DNA of 33,870 bases from an uncultured Prevotellaceae bacterium. GTDB lineage: Bacteria; Bacteroidota; Bacteroidia; Bacteroidales; Bacteroidaceae. The position numbers and the translations under genes are program-made. The notes beneath the pieces are model-generated. The model did not search any database and was not told the DNA's origin. It worked only from the letters and a program-made list of their open reading frames with translations. How positions within the stretch are numbered: the first letter of the stretch is position 1; every line of letters starts with the position of its first letter. Positions 15,904 to 23,855 of this stretch are shown piece after piece. The stretch is from contig CAMZAE010000020.1 of the NCBI GenBank assembly GCA_947304115.1, positions 1-33,870 of the forward strand. The letters are read 5' to 3'.

Positions 15904-17163
15904 GTGGACGCAAGACACATTAAGATACACGACTACGACTATCCTTTGCCCGACGAGCGCATTGCGAAGTTCCCATTGCCGCAGCGCGACAGCAGCAAGC
16001 TGCTTGTCTATGAAGGCGGTCGCATCAGTGAGACGCACTTTCGTTCTCTGCCTTCGCTGCTGCCAGAAGGCGCGCTCATGGTGTTCAACAACACGCGAGT
16101 CATTCAGGCACGACTGCATTTCCGCAAGGGAGAGACACAGGACGGGGCACTCATCGAAGTTTTTCTCTTGGAGCCTGCCAATCCTGTGGAGTATCAAGAG
16201 AACTTCGCAAGGCGAGGGCATTGCTCGTGGTATTGTCTGGTGGGCAACCTGAAAAAATGGAAGGAGGGCAAACTCACACGAAGCATCACCATTGGCAATT
16301 CCACCTTGACCATTACGGCGGAACGCATCGGCACACATGGCACAAGCCAGGAGATACGCTTCTGCTGGGATACCAGTCTGACGTGGGCAGAGGTCATTGA
16401 CGCTGCCGGCGAGCTTCCCATACCGCCATACCTCAACCGCAAGACGCAGGAAAGCGACAAGACAACGTATCAGACAGTGTATTCCAAGATAAAAGGCTCT
16501 GTGGCAGCCCCCACGGCAGGCCTTCATTTCACAAAGAGCGTTCTTGCCGACATCGAATCCCGCGGCATCGAGCGCGAAGAGGTGACGCTTCATGTCGGTG
16601 CAGGAACATTCCGCCCCGTCAAGAGCGAAGATATCGGCGGCCACGACATGCACACCGAACACATCGCCGTCCATCGCCGCACGATAGAGCGCCTGCTTGC
16701 CCACAAAGGCGAGGCCATTGCCGTAGGCACGACCAGTGTCCGCACCCTTGAAAGCCTTTACTACATGGGGGTGCTGGCAGCCTCCCTCGTCCCCTCCAAA
16801 GGAGGGGTGAAGGGCGGAACTCCCTCTCCTTTGGAGAGGCTTGGCTGCCTTCATGTCCCGCAATGGATGCCATACGAGTATGACAATTCACTCTCCACGA
16901 CGGAAGCCCTGGAAGCCCTGCTGCATTACATGGACGAGCGTGGGGAGGAGGTGCTGCATTCCAGCACCCAAATCATCATTGCGCCAGGCTATCGCTATCA
17001 CATTGTCCGCCAAATGATTACCAACTTCCATCAGCCCCAGAGCACTTTGCTTCTGCTTGTCAGTGCCTTTATCGGCGATGCCTGGCACGATGTTTACGAC
17101 TATGCCCTCGGCCACGACTTCCGTTTCCTCAGCTACGGCGACAGTTCGCTTTTAATCCCATAG
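15904..17163 (+). CDS. QueA-type S-adenosylmethionine:tRNA ribosyltransferase-isomerase
   Basis: 419 residues, GTG start. The order of motifs is that of QueA: YDYPLPDERIAKFPLPQRDSSKLLVY, MVFNNTRVIQARLHF, then AAPTAGLHFT, LHVGAGTFRPVKSEDI and AVGTTSVRTLESLYY, ending with ITNFHQPQSTLLLLVSAFIGD. QueA transfers the ribosyl group of SAM to preQ1 in tRNA to form epoxyqueuosine. This sequence belongs to the longer Bacteroidetes variant, and a classical QueA may exist elsewhere, so I leave the symbol blank. About 25 residues at 292-316 (AASLVPSKGGVKGG..) are encoded by a palindromic element inserted between YYMGV and QWMPYE. The catalytic motifs on both sides are intact. Confidence 0.9.
   Translation: MDARHIKIHDYDYPLPDERIAKFPLPQRDSSKLLVYEGGRISETHFRSLPSLLPEGALMVFNNTRVIQARLHFRKGETQDGALIEVFLLEPANPVEYQENFARRGHCSWYCLVGNLKKWKEGKLTRSITIGNSTLTITAERIGTHGTSQEIRFCWDTSLTWAEVIDAAGELPIPPYLNRKTQESDKTTYQTVYSKIKGSVAAPTAGLHFTKSVLADIESRGIEREEVTLHVGAGTFRPVKSEDIGGHDMHTEHIAVHRRTIERLLAHKGEAIAVGTTSVRTLESLYYMGVLAASLVPSKGGVKGGTPSPLERLGCLHVPQWMPYEYDNSLSTTEALEALLHYMDERGEEVLHSSTQIIIAPGYRYHIVRQMITNFHQPQSTLLLLVSAFIGDAWHDVYDYALGHDFRFLSYGDSSLLIP
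16777..16851 (+). repeat. Palindromic element, copy D, inside the QueA-type gene
   Basis: Two short palindromes, CCCCTCCAAAGGAGGGG and CTCTCCTTTGGAGAG, are joined by a GTGAAGGGCGG spacer. The whole segment is read in frame without stops. Confidence 0.8.
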
Positions 17164-17267
17164 AACCATCTGGCGAAGGTCTCTGTGCCATAACAAACAT
17201 CCTTCCTTACAAAGAAAACTCCCACGCCCCAAGAGGAGAAACACAACACCGGCTGAGGAATTCTTCA

Positions 17268-17346
17268 TTTTACGTCGTAAATTGTACATTTCACGTCGCA
17301 AATTGTACGTTTTACGTCGTAAATTGTACAATTCACGACGTAAAAT
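17268..17346 (+). repeat. 21-bp tandem repeat array of nested palindromes
   Basis: Units at 17268-17288, 17289-17309, 17310-17330 and a partial fourth at 17331-17346. Each unit is TTTTACGTCGTAAATTGTACA with one to three changes. It contains TTTACG-T-CGTAAA, and at the unit joints AATTGTACAATT, both inverted repeats. The period equals two helical turns and seven codons. It lies in the 318-bp gap between the queA-like gene and der; apart from the der promoter I see nothing else in this gap. Confidence 0.9.
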
Positions 17347-17454
17347 AGAAAACCCAGGCTTTTGTGCAGGTATTCCATCCAAGCAAAAATGGGTTTTTCC
17401 CAGTCATAAAGTACATTTCTTTGTCCAACAGGCTTATAATTCCGATTTTTTTCC

Positions 17455-17462
17455 TATATTTG
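17455..17462 (+). promoter_or_regulatory. -7 element upstream of der
   Basis: TATATTTG matches TAnnTTTG and lies 19 bp before the der start. The nearest TTTG (17420-17423) is 31 bp away, so the -33 element is not well matched. Confidence 0.55.
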
Positions 17463-17481
17463 CACGCAAAACAGATAGCGT

Positions 17482-18834
17482 ATGTCAAATATCGTAGCCA
17501 TTGTTGGACGCCCGAATGTGGGCAAGAGCACCTTGTTCAATCGCTTGACACAGACGCGCCATGCCATCGTAAGCGAAGAGGCAGGCACGACACGCGACCG
17601 TCAGTACGGCAAGTGCGAATGGGGGCAGCGTGAGTTCTCCGTCATCGACACAGGCGGATGGGTTGTAGGCAGTGACGACATCTTCGAGGAGGAAATCCGC
17701 AAGCAGGTGACGCTCGCCACCGACGAGGCGGACGTCATCCTCTTTCTCGTTGACATCCAAAACGGTGTGACCGACTTGGACGAAGACATTGCCAACATCT
17801 TGCGCCGAAGCAAGTTCCGCGCATCAAAAGCGCGTCTTGGCGCTAAAGCATCCGAGAAGCCTGTCCTGCTCGTATGCAACAAGATGGACAACAACGAGAC
17901 CTACCTTGCCGCCGAGTTCTACAGCCTCGGCCTGGGCGAGCCTCTATGCATCTCTGCCGCCACAGGCAGCGGCACAGGCGATCTGCTCGACCTCGTGGTG
18001 AGCCTCTTCCCAAAGGAAGGCGACGCTCTGCCCGACGAGAACATCCCAAGGTTTGCCGTCGTGGGACGTCCCAACGCAGGCAAGTCGAGCCTCGTCAATG
18101 CCTTCATCGGCGAGGAGCGAAACATCGTGACGGACATCGCGGGCACCACGCGCGACAGCATCTATACGCGCTACGACAAGTTTGGCTTCGACTTCTACCT
18201 CGTCGATACGGCAGGCATCCGCCGGAAGAACAAAGTGAGCGAGGACTTGGAGTTCTACAGTGTGATGCGCTCCATCCGCAGCATTGAGAACAGCGACGTC
18301 TGCATCCTTATGATTGATGCCACAAGAGGCATCGAGACACAGGACCTCAACATCTTCCAGATTATACAGAAGAACCAGAAGAGCCTCGTCGTGGTGGTCA
18401 ACAAGTGGGACCTCGTGCCCGACAAGGATACCAAGGTGATGAAAACGATGGAGGATGCGATACGAGAAAGGATGGCTCCCTTCACCGACTTCCCCATCAT
18501 CTTCGGCTCGGCTCTCACCAAGCAACGCATCTTCCGTGTGCTTGAGACAGCAAAAGATGTCTATGTTAATCGTACACGCAAAGTCACGACGCACAAACTC
18601 AACGAGGAGATGCTGCCGCTCATCGAAGCCTACCCTCCCCCATCCATGAAGGGCAAGTACATCAAGATAAAGTACTGCATGCAGATTCCCGACACCCGCG
18701 TGCCGTCTTTCGTCTTCTACGCCAACCTGCCGCAGTACGTCAAGGAACCTTACAAGCGCTTCCTTGAAAACAAGATACGCGAGCGCTGGAACTTCACAGG
18801 CTGCCCGATAAATGTGTTTATAAGGCAGAAGTAA
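17482..18834 (+). CDS. der: Ribosome biogenesis GTPase Der (EngA)
   Basis: 450 residues with two tandem GTPase domains and a C-terminal KH-like domain. Domain 1 has GRPNVGKST near residue 9, DTGG near 55 and NKMD at 133-136. Domain 2 has GRPNAGKSS near 195, DTAG near 245 and NKWD near 307. Der acts in late assembly of the 50S subunit and is essential in most bacteria. The protein is about 14 residues longer than usual. The excess lies at residues 112-125, just before the NKMD strand of domain 1, where a family member normally passes directly from LRRS-K to KPV. The der promoter is upstream and a GC-rich element follows the stop. Confidence 0.97.
   Translation: MSNIVAIVGRPNVGKSTLFNRLTQTRHAIVSEEAGTTRDRQYGKCEWGQREFSVIDTGGWVVGSDDIFEEEIRKQVTLATDEADVILFLVDIQNGVTDLDEDIANILRRSKFRASKARLGAKASEKPVLLVCNKMDNNETYLAAEFYSLGLGEPLCISAATGSGTGDLLDLVVSLFPKEGDALPDENIPRFAVVGRPNAGKSSLVNAFIGEERNIVTDIAGTTRDSIYTRYDKFGFDFYLVDTAGIRRKNKVSEDLEFYSVMRSIRSIENSDVCILMIDATRGIETQDLNIFQIIQKNQKSLVVVVNKWDLVPDKDTKVMKTMEDAIRERMAPFTDFPIIFGSALTKQRIFRVLETAKDVYVNRTRKVTTHKLNEEMLPLIEAYPPPSMKGKYIKIKYCMQIPDTRVPSFVFYANLPQYVKEPYKRFLENKIRERWNFTGCPINVFIRQK
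17815..17856 (+). repeat. 42-bp in-frame insertion within der
   Basis: Codons 112-125 encode [14 protein letters not shown] between the two lysine codons of an otherwise continuous SK-KP junction. Within it, AGCGC and GCGCT flank a GTCTTG loop and GCATC occurs directly repeated at both ends. It is not clearly related to the GC-rich elements at other positions. Confidence 0.55.
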
Positions 18835-18872
18835 AGCCCCCTCCCCCAACCCCTCCCCCGAGGAGGAGGGGA
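18834..18872 (+). repeat. GC-rich palindromic element, copy B, just after der
   Basis: A C-rich half (CCCCCTCCCCCAACCCC) and a G-rich half (GAGGAGGAGGGG) form an imperfect hairpin. It may double as the transcription end of der, but no T-run follows. It is inverted relative to copy C. Confidence 0.75.
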
Positions 18873-18897
18873 GACAGGCAGACAGACAGAATAAATA

Positions 18898-19326
18898 ATG
18901 AGTACAGTAAGGATAGTAAAGGATACTAAAAAAGCCTCCCTCCTCGGGGGGAGGTTGGGAGGGGGGCTGGTTTTCCTTCTTCTCCTCGTTTCTTGCTCTG
19001 GCAGCCTCTATACACACGAAGCTGCCCGCGAAGCCGCCGAAGCATACTATACCATGCTCATCGATGGTGACTACAAGGGTTTCGTCAATGGCTATGCCGA
19101 TGCAGAGGACATGCCCGAAGGCTTCCGCAGTCAGTTGAAGGACGCCACAGCACAGTTCATGGCAAGCGACGAGATGCGAAGCCTTACGAATGCCAGTGCA
19201 ATAAGCGACAGCCTGAGTGCGGACAGCACAGCCGTCGTCATGCTGCAATTGCAATTCAGCGACAGCACCTTCGAGCAGATAGAACTGCCCCTTGTCCTGC
19301 AGGAAGACGGATGGAAGATGAAATAA
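18898..19326 (+). CDS. Small DUF4878-like lipoprotein
   Basis: 142 residues with a lipoprotein signal (LLLLVSC, Cys33). The mature part, starting THEAAREAAEAYYTMLIDGDYKGFVNGYADAEDMPE and ending LPLVLQEDGWKMK, resembles the NTF2-like DUF4878/lumazine-binding-type fold of Bacteroidetes lipoproteins; function unknown. Residues 13-23 (ASLLGGRLGGG), just before the hydrophobic core of the signal peptide, are encoded by a GC-rich palindromic element. No other start codon lies between the element and the lipobox, so the element must be translated if the protein is exported. Confidence 0.75.
   Translation: MSTVRIVKDTKKASLLGGRLGGGLVFLLLLVSCSGSLYTHEAAREAAEAYYTMLIDGDYKGFVNGYADAEDMPEGFRSQLKDATAQFMASDEMRSLTNASAISDSLSADSTAVVMLQLQFSDSTFEQIELPLVLQEDGWKMK
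18935..18969 (-). repeat. GC-rich palindromic element, copy C, in the lipoprotein signal peptide
   Basis: On the minus strand it reads CCCCCCTCCCAACCTCCCCC followed by GAGGAGGGAGG, matching copies A and B. It is inverted relative to copy B, 60 bp away. Confidence 0.8.
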
Positions 19327-19349
19327 ATAAGATAATAATATAATAAGAA

Positions 19350-22163
19350 ATGAAGAAACTCTTTTTCCCGCTGCTGATGCTCGTCACGCTTTCAGCAGCC
19401 AAGGCACAACAAATGCAGATGCCACCTGTCCCTCTTGACCCCGCAGTCAAGATGGGCAAACTGGAGAACGGACTCACCTATTACATCCGCCACAACGAGT
19501 GGCCGGAGAAGCGCTGCGACTTCTACATCGCACAGCGCGTCGGCTCCATGCAAGAAGAGGACGACCAGCGCGGCCTCGCCCACTTCCTCGAACACATGTG
19601 CTTCAACGGCACGACGCACTTTCCAGGCGATGCCCTGAAGCAGTATCTGGAACGCATCGGCGTGAAGTTCGGAGAAAACCTCAACGCCTACACCTCCTTC
19701 GACGAGACCGTCTATAATATAAATAATGTGAACGTCGAGACGGCAGGAGCCATCGACTCCTGCCTGCTCATCCTGCACGACTGGAGCCACGACCTCCTGC
19801 TCGAGGACAAGGAAATCGACAAGGAACGTGGCGTCATCGAAGAGGAATGGCGTGTGCGTCGCAGCGCCCAACTACGCCTCATCGAGAAGGCCTTGCCCAT
19901 CATCTGCAAGGACAGCAAGTACGCCAACCGCATGCCTATCGGTACGATGGAGGTTGTGAAGAACTTCCCCTACGAGACACTCCGCAGCTACTACCGCAAG
20001 TGGTACCGTCCCGACCTGCAGGCTTTGGTCATTGTTGGCGACGTTGACCCTGACGACATCGAGCAGAAGTTGCAGAAGATGTTTTCCGACATTGCCCCGG
20101 CACCTGCAGATGCCGCTGTCCGCGAGGACTATCCTGTGCCCGACAACAAAGAGCCTCTCGTCTTCATCGGCACGGACAAGGAGTTCCCGGGCATGGGCGC
20201 GACCATCATGTTCAAGAGCGACCCCGTGCCTCGCGAAATGAAGGGGACGATGGCATACATCGTGATCGACTTCCTGCAGGATGCCATCTCGGGAATGCTC
20301 AACGAGCGTCTGAACGAGATTACGCGTCAGGCGGACGCTCCCTTCTCCAGTGCCGGCGTCATGTTTGGCGAATACCTCGTGGCCAAGACAAAGAATGCCC
20401 TCTCGCTCGACATCAACATGAAGGAGGGCCGTTACACGGAAGGCATCAAGGCGGCATACAGGGAATTGCTCCGCGCCTCACGCAACGGCTTCACGGAAAG
20501 CGAGTTTGAGCGCTTCAAGGACGAGTATCTTTCGCAGATTGACGCTGCCTACGAGGCTCGCGACAAGCGTACGAACACCTCCCTCGTCAACGCCTACGTC
20601 GGTCACTTCATCGACAACGAACCCGCCGCAGGCATTGAGTGGAGACATCAGATGATGCACCAAATCGTGCCGATGCTGCCGCTGGAGAACATCAATCAGG
20701 CCATTTCGGAACTCTCCGAAGACAATCGCGCCATCCTGGTCTTCATGCCCGAGAAGGAGGGTTTGACGCCTCCGACGGAGCAGGAGATTCTTTCCGCGAT
20801 GGCAGAAGTAGAGGCTGAAGACATCGCGGCCTTCACCGAAGAGGTCAGCAACGACCCTCTCGTGCCAGAACTGAAAAGCAAGGTGAAGGTCAAGAAGATA
20901 ACCGACGACATCTACGGCGCCAAACTCATCACCTTGAGCAACGGCATGAAGATACACGTTTTGCAAACCGACTACAGTCCCAACAAGATAAGTTTACAGG
21001 CAACATCCTGGGGCGGCAACAGCCTTTACAGCAACGACGAATACATCAACACAGGCAACGTGGGCTTGGTTCGCCAGGGCGGACTCGGCTCTTTCTCTGC
21101 CATCAACCTCAACAAGAGACTTGCCGGCAAGCAAGCCAGCGCGTCGTTCAGCGTGGGAGTGCGCACCGAATCGGTAGAAGGAGGCTGCGTGAAGAAGGAT
21201 CTTGAAACGATGCTTCAGCTCGTTTATCTGAACTTCACCTCTCCCCGACGTGATGACGATGCCTTCACATCGCAGATTGAACGCACACGCAATGCTTTAA
21301 GGAACCAGGAACTCAATCCCCAGACTGCCCTCCAGGACAGTGTCATCAGCGTGGTTTACAACAACAATGTGCGTGCCTTGCGCACGAAAGAGGCCGACCT
21401 CGACCGCATCAACTACGACCGCCTGCTCGAAATCTATCGCCAGCGCTTTGCCAACGCCGGCGACTTCGAGTTCTACATGGTGGGCGATGTCAATGCCGAT
21501 TCCGTCGCTCCCTTGCTTGCCAAATACCTCGGCGCTCTGCCTGCAAAGGGCAAGAAAGAGAAGTACAAGGTCATCGACCAGCGCATGACGAAGGGCGAGC
21601 GCGAGTGCTACTTCACCAAGGAACAGGACACGCCCAACTCCCTGAACATGTTCCTCTACCATGCTCCCATGAAGGAAACACTCCGCAACGACATCCTTGT
21701 AGATATGCTGCAACAGGCCATGACAATGCTCTACACGGAAACCGTCCGCGAGGACAACGGCGGAGCATACGGCGTGCCTGTGAATGCCAACCTGATGGAC
21801 TACCCGGAAGAGATTGCGATGGCGCAGATCATCCTGCCCACAGCACCCGAAAAGCGCAAGGAAATGACGCAAATCATCAACGACGGCATCAAGCAAATGA
21901 TGGAGAACGGCCCCTCGGAGGAGAACCTCGGCAAGATAAAGGAGTACATGCTACGCTCGCATCAGGAAGACCTCAAGAATAATGGCTATTGGATGGGAAA
22001 CCTCATCTCTAAGACACGCTACGGCCAGGACTTCGTGACAGGCTATGAGGAGTGCGTGCAGAGCATTACCATTGAGGACATCAAACAGATGGCACAGCAA
22101 ATCTTCGGCAGCGGCAACCGCCTTGTCGTTGGAATGGAAACACCAACAGAAGTTAAGAATTAA
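19350..22163 (+). CDS. M16-family zinc protease (pitrilysin-like), exported
   Basis: 937 residues with a signal peptide cut after ...AAKA. The inverted zinc motif HFLEH is at residues 78-82, followed by the conserved acidic cluster in ERGVIEEEW (160-167). Two M16 half-units are seen (about 30-480 and 500-937). Only the first has the metal site, as in classical two-domain insulinase-type enzymes. The protein would degrade peptides in the periplasm. Length matches the Bacteroidetes family of about 940 residues. The start is 23 bp after the lipoprotein stop, without a promoter match, so they may be co-transcribed. Confidence 0.93.
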   Translation: MKKLFFPLLMLVTLSAAKAQQMQMPPVPLDPAVKMGKLENGLTYYIRHNEWPEKRCDFYIAQRVGSMQEEDDQRGLAHFLEHMCFNGTTHFPGDALKQYLERIGVKFGENLNAYTSFDETVYNINNVNVETAGAIDSCLLILHDWSHDLLLEDKEIDKERGVIEEEWRVRRSAQLRLIEKALPIICKDSKYANRMPIGTMEVVKNFPYETLRSYYRKWYRPDLQALVIVGDVDPDDIEQKLQKMFSDIAPAPADAAVREDYPVPDNKEPLVFIGTDKEFPGMGATIMFKSDPVPREMKGTMAYIVIDFLQDAISGMLNERLNEITRQADAPFSSAGVMFGEYLVAKTKNALSLDINMKEGRYTEGIKAAYRELLRASRNGFTESEFERFKDEYLSQIDAAYEARDKRTNTSLVNAYVGHFIDNEPAAGIEWRHQMMHQIVPMLPLENINQAISELSEDNRAILVFMPEKEGLTPPTEQEILSAMAEVEAEDIAAFTEEVSNDPLVPELKSKVKVKKITDDIYGAKLITLSNGMKIHVLQTDYSPNKISLQATSWGGNSLYSNDEYINTGNVGLVRQGGLGSFSAINLNKRLAGKQASASFSVGVRTESVEGGCVKKDLETMLQLVYLNFTSPRRDDDAFTSQIERTRNALRNQELNPQTALQDSVISVVYNNNVRALRTKEADLDRINYDRLLEIYRQRFANAGDFEFYMVGDVNADSVAPLLAKYLGALPAKGKKEKYKVIDQRMTKGERECYFTKEQDTPNSLNMFLYHAPMKETLRNDILVDMLQQAMTMLYTETVREDNGGAYGVPVNANLMDYPEEIAMAQIILPTAPEKRKEMTQIINDGIKQMMENGPSEENLGKIKEYMLRSHQEDLKNNGYWMGNLISKTRYGQDFVTGYEECVQSITIEDIKQMAQQIFGSGNRLVVGMETPTEVKN

Positions 22164-22231
22164 GAGAGAAAAATTAAGAATATAGAACCGAACCCATGCG
22201 GTGGCTAATTCTTCCTTCTTAATTCTTAACT
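22151..22231 (+). repeat. 14-bp inverted repeat in the protease-MlaE spacer
   Basis: AGTTAAGAATTAAG at 22151-22164 and its exact reverse complement at 22218-22231 enclose a 53-bp loop with further TTAAGAAT-type words. The left arm overlaps the protease stop region. No U-run follows, so a terminator function is unlikely. Confidence 0.8.
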
Positions 22232-22250
22232 CTTAATTAAAAGACAAGAT

Positions 22251-22994
22251 ATGTTCATTGTGAAGTGGCTGGCTGCCTTTGGCCGATACCTGCAACTCAT
22301 GGGGAGGGTGATGAGCCTGCCCGAACGTTGGCGTATGTTCATGCGGCAGTATGTCCGCGAGATGGGTTCGCTTGGCGTTGACTCCATCGGCATTGTCCTG
22401 CTCATAAGCTTCTTCATCGGTGCCGTCATCTGCATACAGATAAAGCTCAACATACAAAGTCCTTGGATGCCGACCTTCACCACGGGCTACACCACACGCG
22501 AAATCATGCTTTTGGAGTTCTCGTCGAGCATCATGTGTCTTATCCTTGCAGGAAAGGTCGGCTCGAACATCGCTTCTGAGATAGGCACAATGCGCGTGAC
22601 GCAACAGATAGACGCCCTTGAAATCATGGGCGTCAACTCGGCCTCCTTCCTCATCCTGCCCAAAGTAATCGGCATGATGACGATGATACCCTTCCTCGTC
22701 GTGTTCAGCATTGTCGCAGGCTTTGTCGGAGCGTATGCCACAGCCATCGCCGGCATCATCACGCCCGAAGACCTCACCGTAGGCTTGCTGCACGACTTCA
22801 ACCAATGGTATGTGTGGACGAGCATCATCAAGAGCATCTTCTTCGCCTTCATCATCAGCAGCGTGGCATCCTACCACGGCTACTTCGTGGAAGGCGGCAG
22901 CTTCGATGTCGGAAAGGCCAGCACCAATGCCGTCGTTTCGAGCAGTATGTTGATTCTCTTTTCCGATATTTTCCTAACAAGCATGTTGGCATAA
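22251..22994 (+). CDS. mlaE: MlaE-type ABC transporter permease
   Basis: 247 residues. The sequence follows the MlaE/YrbE family: IGIVLLISFFIGAVICIQI, LEFSSSIMCLILAGKVGSNIASEIGTMRVTQQIDALEIMGVN, and the C-terminal GGSFDVGKASTNAVVSSS. MlaE is the inner-membrane subunit of the phospholipid transport system that keeps the outer membrane asymmetric. The stop overlaps the start of the ATPase gene (TAATG). Confidence 0.94.
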   Translation: MFIVKWLAAFGRYLQLMGRVMSLPERWRMFMRQYVREMGSLGVDSIGIVLLISFFIGAVICIQIKLNIQSPWMPTFTTGYTTREIMLLEFSSSIMCLILAGKVGSNIASEIGTMRVTQQIDALEIMGVNSASFLILPKVIGMMTMIPFLVVFSIVAGFVGAYATAIAGIITPEDLTVGLLHDFNQWYVWTSIIKSIFFAFIISSVASYHGYFVEGGSFDVGKASTNAVVSSSMLILFSDIFLTSMLA

Positions 22995-23809
22995 TGATAG
23001 AAGTTCAGCATCTATACAAGTGTTTCGATGACCGCGAGATACTCAAGGACATCTGTATGACCTTCCGCGACGGGCAGACCAACCTCATCATCGGCCAGTC
23101 CGGTTCAGGAAAGACGGTATTGATGAAGAACATCGTGGGACTCTTCACGCCCACCAGTGGAAAGATACTCTACGACGGACGCGACTTTGTGGCAATGGAG
23201 AAGCGCGAGCGTGTGATGCTGCGGCGCGAAATGGGCATGATATTCCAGAGTGCCGCGCTCTTCGACTCGATGTCGGTACTGGAGAACGTCATGTTCCCCC
23301 TTGATATGTTCTCGGACATGAACGAGGCAGACCGCGTGAAGCGTGCCCGTTTCTGCCTGGAGCGCGTCAACCTGAAAGGGGCAGAACAGAAGATGCCTGG
23401 CGAGATAAGCGGCGGCATGCAGAAACGTGTCGCCATTGCCAGAGCCATCGCTCTCAATCCCAAATACCTCTTCTGCGACGAGCCTAACTCCGGCCTCGAT
23501 CCCAAGACAAGCCTTGTCATCGACGAACTCATCAGCAGCATCACCCACGAGTATGGCATGACCACCATCATCAACACCCACGACATGAACTCCGTGCTGG
23601 GCATTGGTGAGAGCATCCTCTTCATTTGCGACGGGCACAAGGAATGGGAAGGCTCAAAGGACGAGATAATGGCATCGACCAACGAGAAACTGAACTCCTT
23701 CATCTTTGCCAGCGACCTGCTGAGGAAGGTGAAAGAGGAACAGAAAGCCTTTGCATCCTATAGTACAGCATCCAAAAACTCTCGTCCTTTAACTTCCCAG
23801 CGAGCATAG
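22994..23809 (+). CDS. mlaF: MlaF-type ABC transporter ATP-binding protein
   Basis: 271 residues from the ATG overlapping the MlaE stop. Walker A is GQSGSGKT (about 35-42), the signature is ISGGMQKR, Walker B is YLFCDEPNSGLDP with a D-E pair, and the H-loop is NTHD. It powers phospholipid movement with MlaE. The last ~20 residues (from about SYSTASKNSRPLTSQRA) are encoded by spacer-like repeats and look like a recent extension. The usual substrate-binding MCE protein (MlaD) is not found directly downstream. Confidence 0.93.
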   Translation: MIEVQHLYKCFDDREILKDICMTFRDGQTNLIIGQSGSGKTVLMKNIVGLFTPTSGKILYDGRDFVAMEKRERVMLRREMGMIFQSAALFDSMSVLENVMFPLDMFSDMNEADRVKRARFCLERVNLKGAEQKMPGEISGGMQKRVAIARAIALNPKYLFCDEPNSGLDPKTSLVIDELISSITHEYGMTTIINTHDMNSVLGIGESILFICDGHKEWEGSKDEIMASTNEKLNSFIFASDLLRKVKEEQKAFASYSTASKNSRPLTSQRA

Positions 23810-23850
23810 CGAGCGATAACTTCTTTAACTTCTTTAACTCCAAAAAGAAT
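23786..23850 (+). repeat. TTTAACTTC repeats between mlaF and lptB
   Basis: TTTAACTTC occurs at least twice in full and once in variant form (TTTAACTCC), along with GCGAGCATAGCGAGCG. It overlaps the last codons of mlaF. Confidence 0.75.
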
Positions 23851-23855
23851 GTATA

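Noticed and set aside
17268..17346. CRISPR array
   Set aside because: Units are contiguous, with no variable spacers between repeats, and there are no cas genes.
17152..17382. A minus-strand frame with a 7-residue repeat (YNLRRK-like)
   Set aside because: It is a by-product of the 21-bp array, which is open in all frames; there is no start context or conserved flank.
17944..19254. A 436-codon open frame on the minus strand opposite der and the lipoprotein gene
   Set aside because: It is antisense to conserved Der motifs, has His/Cys/Val-rich composition typical of a shadow frame, and runs through the palindromic elements.
22805..22993. N-terminal extension of MlaF into the mlaE gene
   Set aside because: The added residues are read from mlaE in another frame; the ATG at 22994 overlapping the mlaE stop gives a normal start (MIEVQHLYK).
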